A DNA stretch of 64,000 nt from assembly GCF_051912485.1 (NCBI RefSeq), contig NZ_CP196822.1, positions 930,001 through 994,000 of the forward strand. The letters are read 5' to 3'. Under the pieces are notes generated by a model, which saw only the letters and a list, made by a program, of their open reading frames with translations, did no database searches and was not told the DNA's origin. Positions 62,690-64,000 of this stretch are shown one piece after another. A program made the position numbers and the translations under genes. Numbering within the stretch: the stretch's first letter is position 1; every line of letters starts with the position of its first letter. Source of the stretch: Nitrobacter sp051912485. GTDB taxonomy: Bacteria; Pseudomonadota; Alphaproteobacteria; Rhizobiales; Xanthobacteraceae.

Positions 62690-63463
62690 ATGGATATCAT
62701 GACGGGTGCCGGACTTGCTTTCGGCATGATCGTAGTCGCCGTGATGGTCTTTATGGGCGGCGATCTCCACATGTTCGTCAGCGAACACGCCATGATCATC
62801 ATCTTTGGTGGTGCGACCGCCGCCACGATGATTCGTTTCCCGCTCGGCGCGATTCTGCACGGCTTGCCACTCGGCGCCAAGTTTGCCTTCACCATGAGCC
62901 GGCTGTCGGCGCGCGACCTTGTCGACGAACTGGCGCGGATCGCCGAGATCGCCCGCAAGCAAGGGCCGGTGGGTCTCGAGAAAGTCGAGACAAACGAGCC
63001 GTTTCTCGCCAAGGGAATTCGTTTCGTCGCGGACGGCTATGATCTCGAATTCATCCGCGATAACCTCGAGCGCGATCGCGACAATTTTCTCATGCACCTC
63101 GATGAAGGAAGCAAGATCTACCGCGCTATCGGCGATTGCGCTCCGGCATTTGGCATGATCGGCACCCTGATCGGAATGGTGCAGATGTTCGCCAACATGA
63201 CCGATCCATCCAAACTCGGCCCGTTCATGGCGACAGCGCTGCTTGCGACGCTCTACGGCGCGCTCGTCGCCAATCTGTTCTGCCTTCCGATCGCAGACAA
63301 GCTGCACGGCAAGCTGCTGGACGAGGAAACCAATCGTACGTTGATCATCGACGGCATCCTGATGATCCGTGATTCCAAGAGTCCCGCGCTGGTGCGCGAA
63401 ATGCTGCTCGCCTATCTGCCGGAGAAGCACCGCCAAGAGGAAGGCGAGCCGGTTCCAGCGTGA
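62690..63463 (+). CDS. motA: Flagellar motor stator protein MotA
   Basis: 257 aa, four membrane helices. It is the ion-conducting stator subunit with MotB. The start MDIMTGAGLAFGMIVVAVMVF and the conserved APAFGMIGTLIGMVQMFANM and ATALLATLYGALVANLFCLPI (helices 3 and 4) fit the PomA/MotA group. ATG at 62690, with GGAG about 7 bases before; the open frame extends to 62618. The next gene begins 24 bases after the stop. Confidence 0.9.
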   Translation: MDIMTGAGLAFGMIVVAVMVFMGGDLHMFVSEHAMIIIFGGATAATMIRFPLGAILHGLPLGAKFAFTMSRLSARDLVDELARIAEIARKQGPVGLEKVETNEPFLAKGIRFVADGYDLEFIRDNLERDRDNFLMHLDEGSKIYRAIGDCAPAFGMIGTLIGMVQMFANMTDPSKLGPFMATALLATLYGALVANLFCLPIADKLHGKLLDEETNRTLIIDGILMIRDSKSPALVREMLLAYLPEKHRQEEGEPVPA

Positions 63464-63487
63464 TCTCGGCGAGTCGGGGAACCAGCG

Positions 63488-64000
63488 ATGGCCAAGAAAA
63501 AACGCGGCGATGCGCATGGCGGAGGCCACGGCTGGTTCGTCACGTTCGCCGATCTGATGGGCCTGATGATGAGCTTCTTCGTGATGCTCGTCGCCTTTTC
63601 CACCATGGACAACACCAAGCTCAAGATCGTCGCGGGCTCGATGCGTGATGCCTTCGGCGTTCAGACCGAGGTGCGATATTCCGGCATCATCGAATCGGAT
63701 GGGCTGCCGACGCGGCCGAAACTGAAGAACGCCGCGCACGTCCCGCCGGAGGAAACCTCCACCACCCCGACTCCCAACGAGCAGGAACGCTCCCAGACCG
63801 CGGGCGCGCGTCTCAAGACGGATCGCGAGTTCGCGCTTGCTTCTGCATCGCTGCGGCAGGCACTGCAGGACATGCCGGAACTGACCGAGCTCTCCAAGCA
63901 CATCATGTTCGAGGAAACCAAGGAAGGCCTCAACCTGGAGATCGTCGACCAGGATGGCCGGTCGATGTTTGCGGACGGATCCAAGGAGCCTTACGAGCGG
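63488..64000 (+). CDS. motB: Flagellar motor protein MotB (partial, runs off window)
   Basis: The first 171 residues are present. MAKKKRGDAHGGGHGWFVTF leads into the single membrane helix FADLMGLMMSFFVMLVAFS, whose Asp is the ion-binding residue of the stator. A plug region and linker follow, and the window ends at DGSKEPYER where the OmpA-like peptidoglycan-binding domain is beginning. The coding frame is open to the last base. Confidence 0.88.
   Translation, partial: MAKKKRGDAHGGGHGWFVTFADLMGLMMSFFVMLVAFSTMDNTKLKIVAGSMRDAFGVQTEVRYSGIIESDGLPTRPKLKNAAHVPPEETSTTPTPNEQERSQTAGARLKTDREFALASASLRQALQDMPELTELSKHIMFEETKEGLNLEIVDQDGRSMFADGSKEPYER

Noticed and set aside
1..64000. CRISPR arrays, tRNA and rRNA genes, intact prophage or transposase genes
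   Set aside because: Looked for directly repeated spacers, tRNA cloverleaf ends and transposase or integrase motifs, and saw none. The repeats present are dispersed palindromes, not arrays.

Overview
This 64 kb window is GC-rich chromosomal DNA from an alphaproteobacterium, most likely a member of the Bradyrhizobium/Afipia/Rhodopseudomonas group (Nitrobacteraceae). Evidence is the gene families (DUF2865, DUF1289 and DUF2059 proteins, class II DAHP synthase, a PleC/DivJ-like kinase, a TakP-like TRAP system), the codon use, and several families of short palindromic intergenic repeats of a type I associate with this group. I see no rRNA, tRNA, CRISPR array, prophage or intact insertion sequence. 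The assignment is by recognition, not by database search.

Layout. 1-4.2 kb: an HU-like DNA-binding protein, then an SLM-ordered molybdenum hydroxylase operon (form II CO-dehydrogenase-like) whose large subunit has lost its 5' coding part. 4.3-4.8 kb: an NsrR-like operator in front of a frameshifted DUF2249 gene. 4.9-23.8 kb: a large alpha-glucan/trehalose block. On the minus strand, in transcription order, it reads glgE, treS-maltokinase fusion, glgB, glgX, treZ, treY, glgP, mostly with overlapping or nearly touching ends; malQ diverges on the plus strand. 23.8-32.5 kb: two giant coupled proteins (1878 and 1008 aa) of unknown function, rich in predicted beta strand and without signal peptides. 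These are the best candidates here for undescribed biology. 32.7-37 kb: retropepsin-like protease, DUF1289 protein, sensor kinase with a CtrA-type site upstream, 3-hydroxyisobutyrate-dehydrogenase-like enzyme, and a VOC protein. 37-43.4 kb: Mrp/ApbC bracketed by two copies of one palindrome, a TakP-like TRAP transporter split into convergent halves, and moaA. 43.4-53.4 kb: lipoprotein, gph, rpiA, DUF2059, glutathione reductase, DAHP synthase, diacylglycerol kinase, glutamine-dependent NAD synthetase, DUF2865 protein and a small secreted six-cysteine protein. 53.8-64 kb: cysS with a 37-aa membrane protein, GNAT and citramalate synthase in a coupled string, then LOG, an Atm1-type ABC exporter, psd and pssA (phosphatidylethanolamine synthesis), and motA with motB running off the end.

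How the genes work together. The carbohydrate block encodes TreS to interconvert trehalose and maltose, a fused kinase to make maltose-1-phosphate, GlgE to polymerise it and GlgB to branch the glucan. GlgX, GlgP and MalQ then remodel or degrade the glucan, and TreY/TreZ return it to trehalose. No glgA or glgC is present in the window, so locally the GlgE route is the encoded way to build glucan. MoaA supplies molybdopterin precursor of the kind needed by Mo hydroxylases.

The least expected sequence pattern is that palindromic repeats of four families lie at gene 3' ends, and in five genes the TAG stop codon is inside the terminal bases of the repeat.
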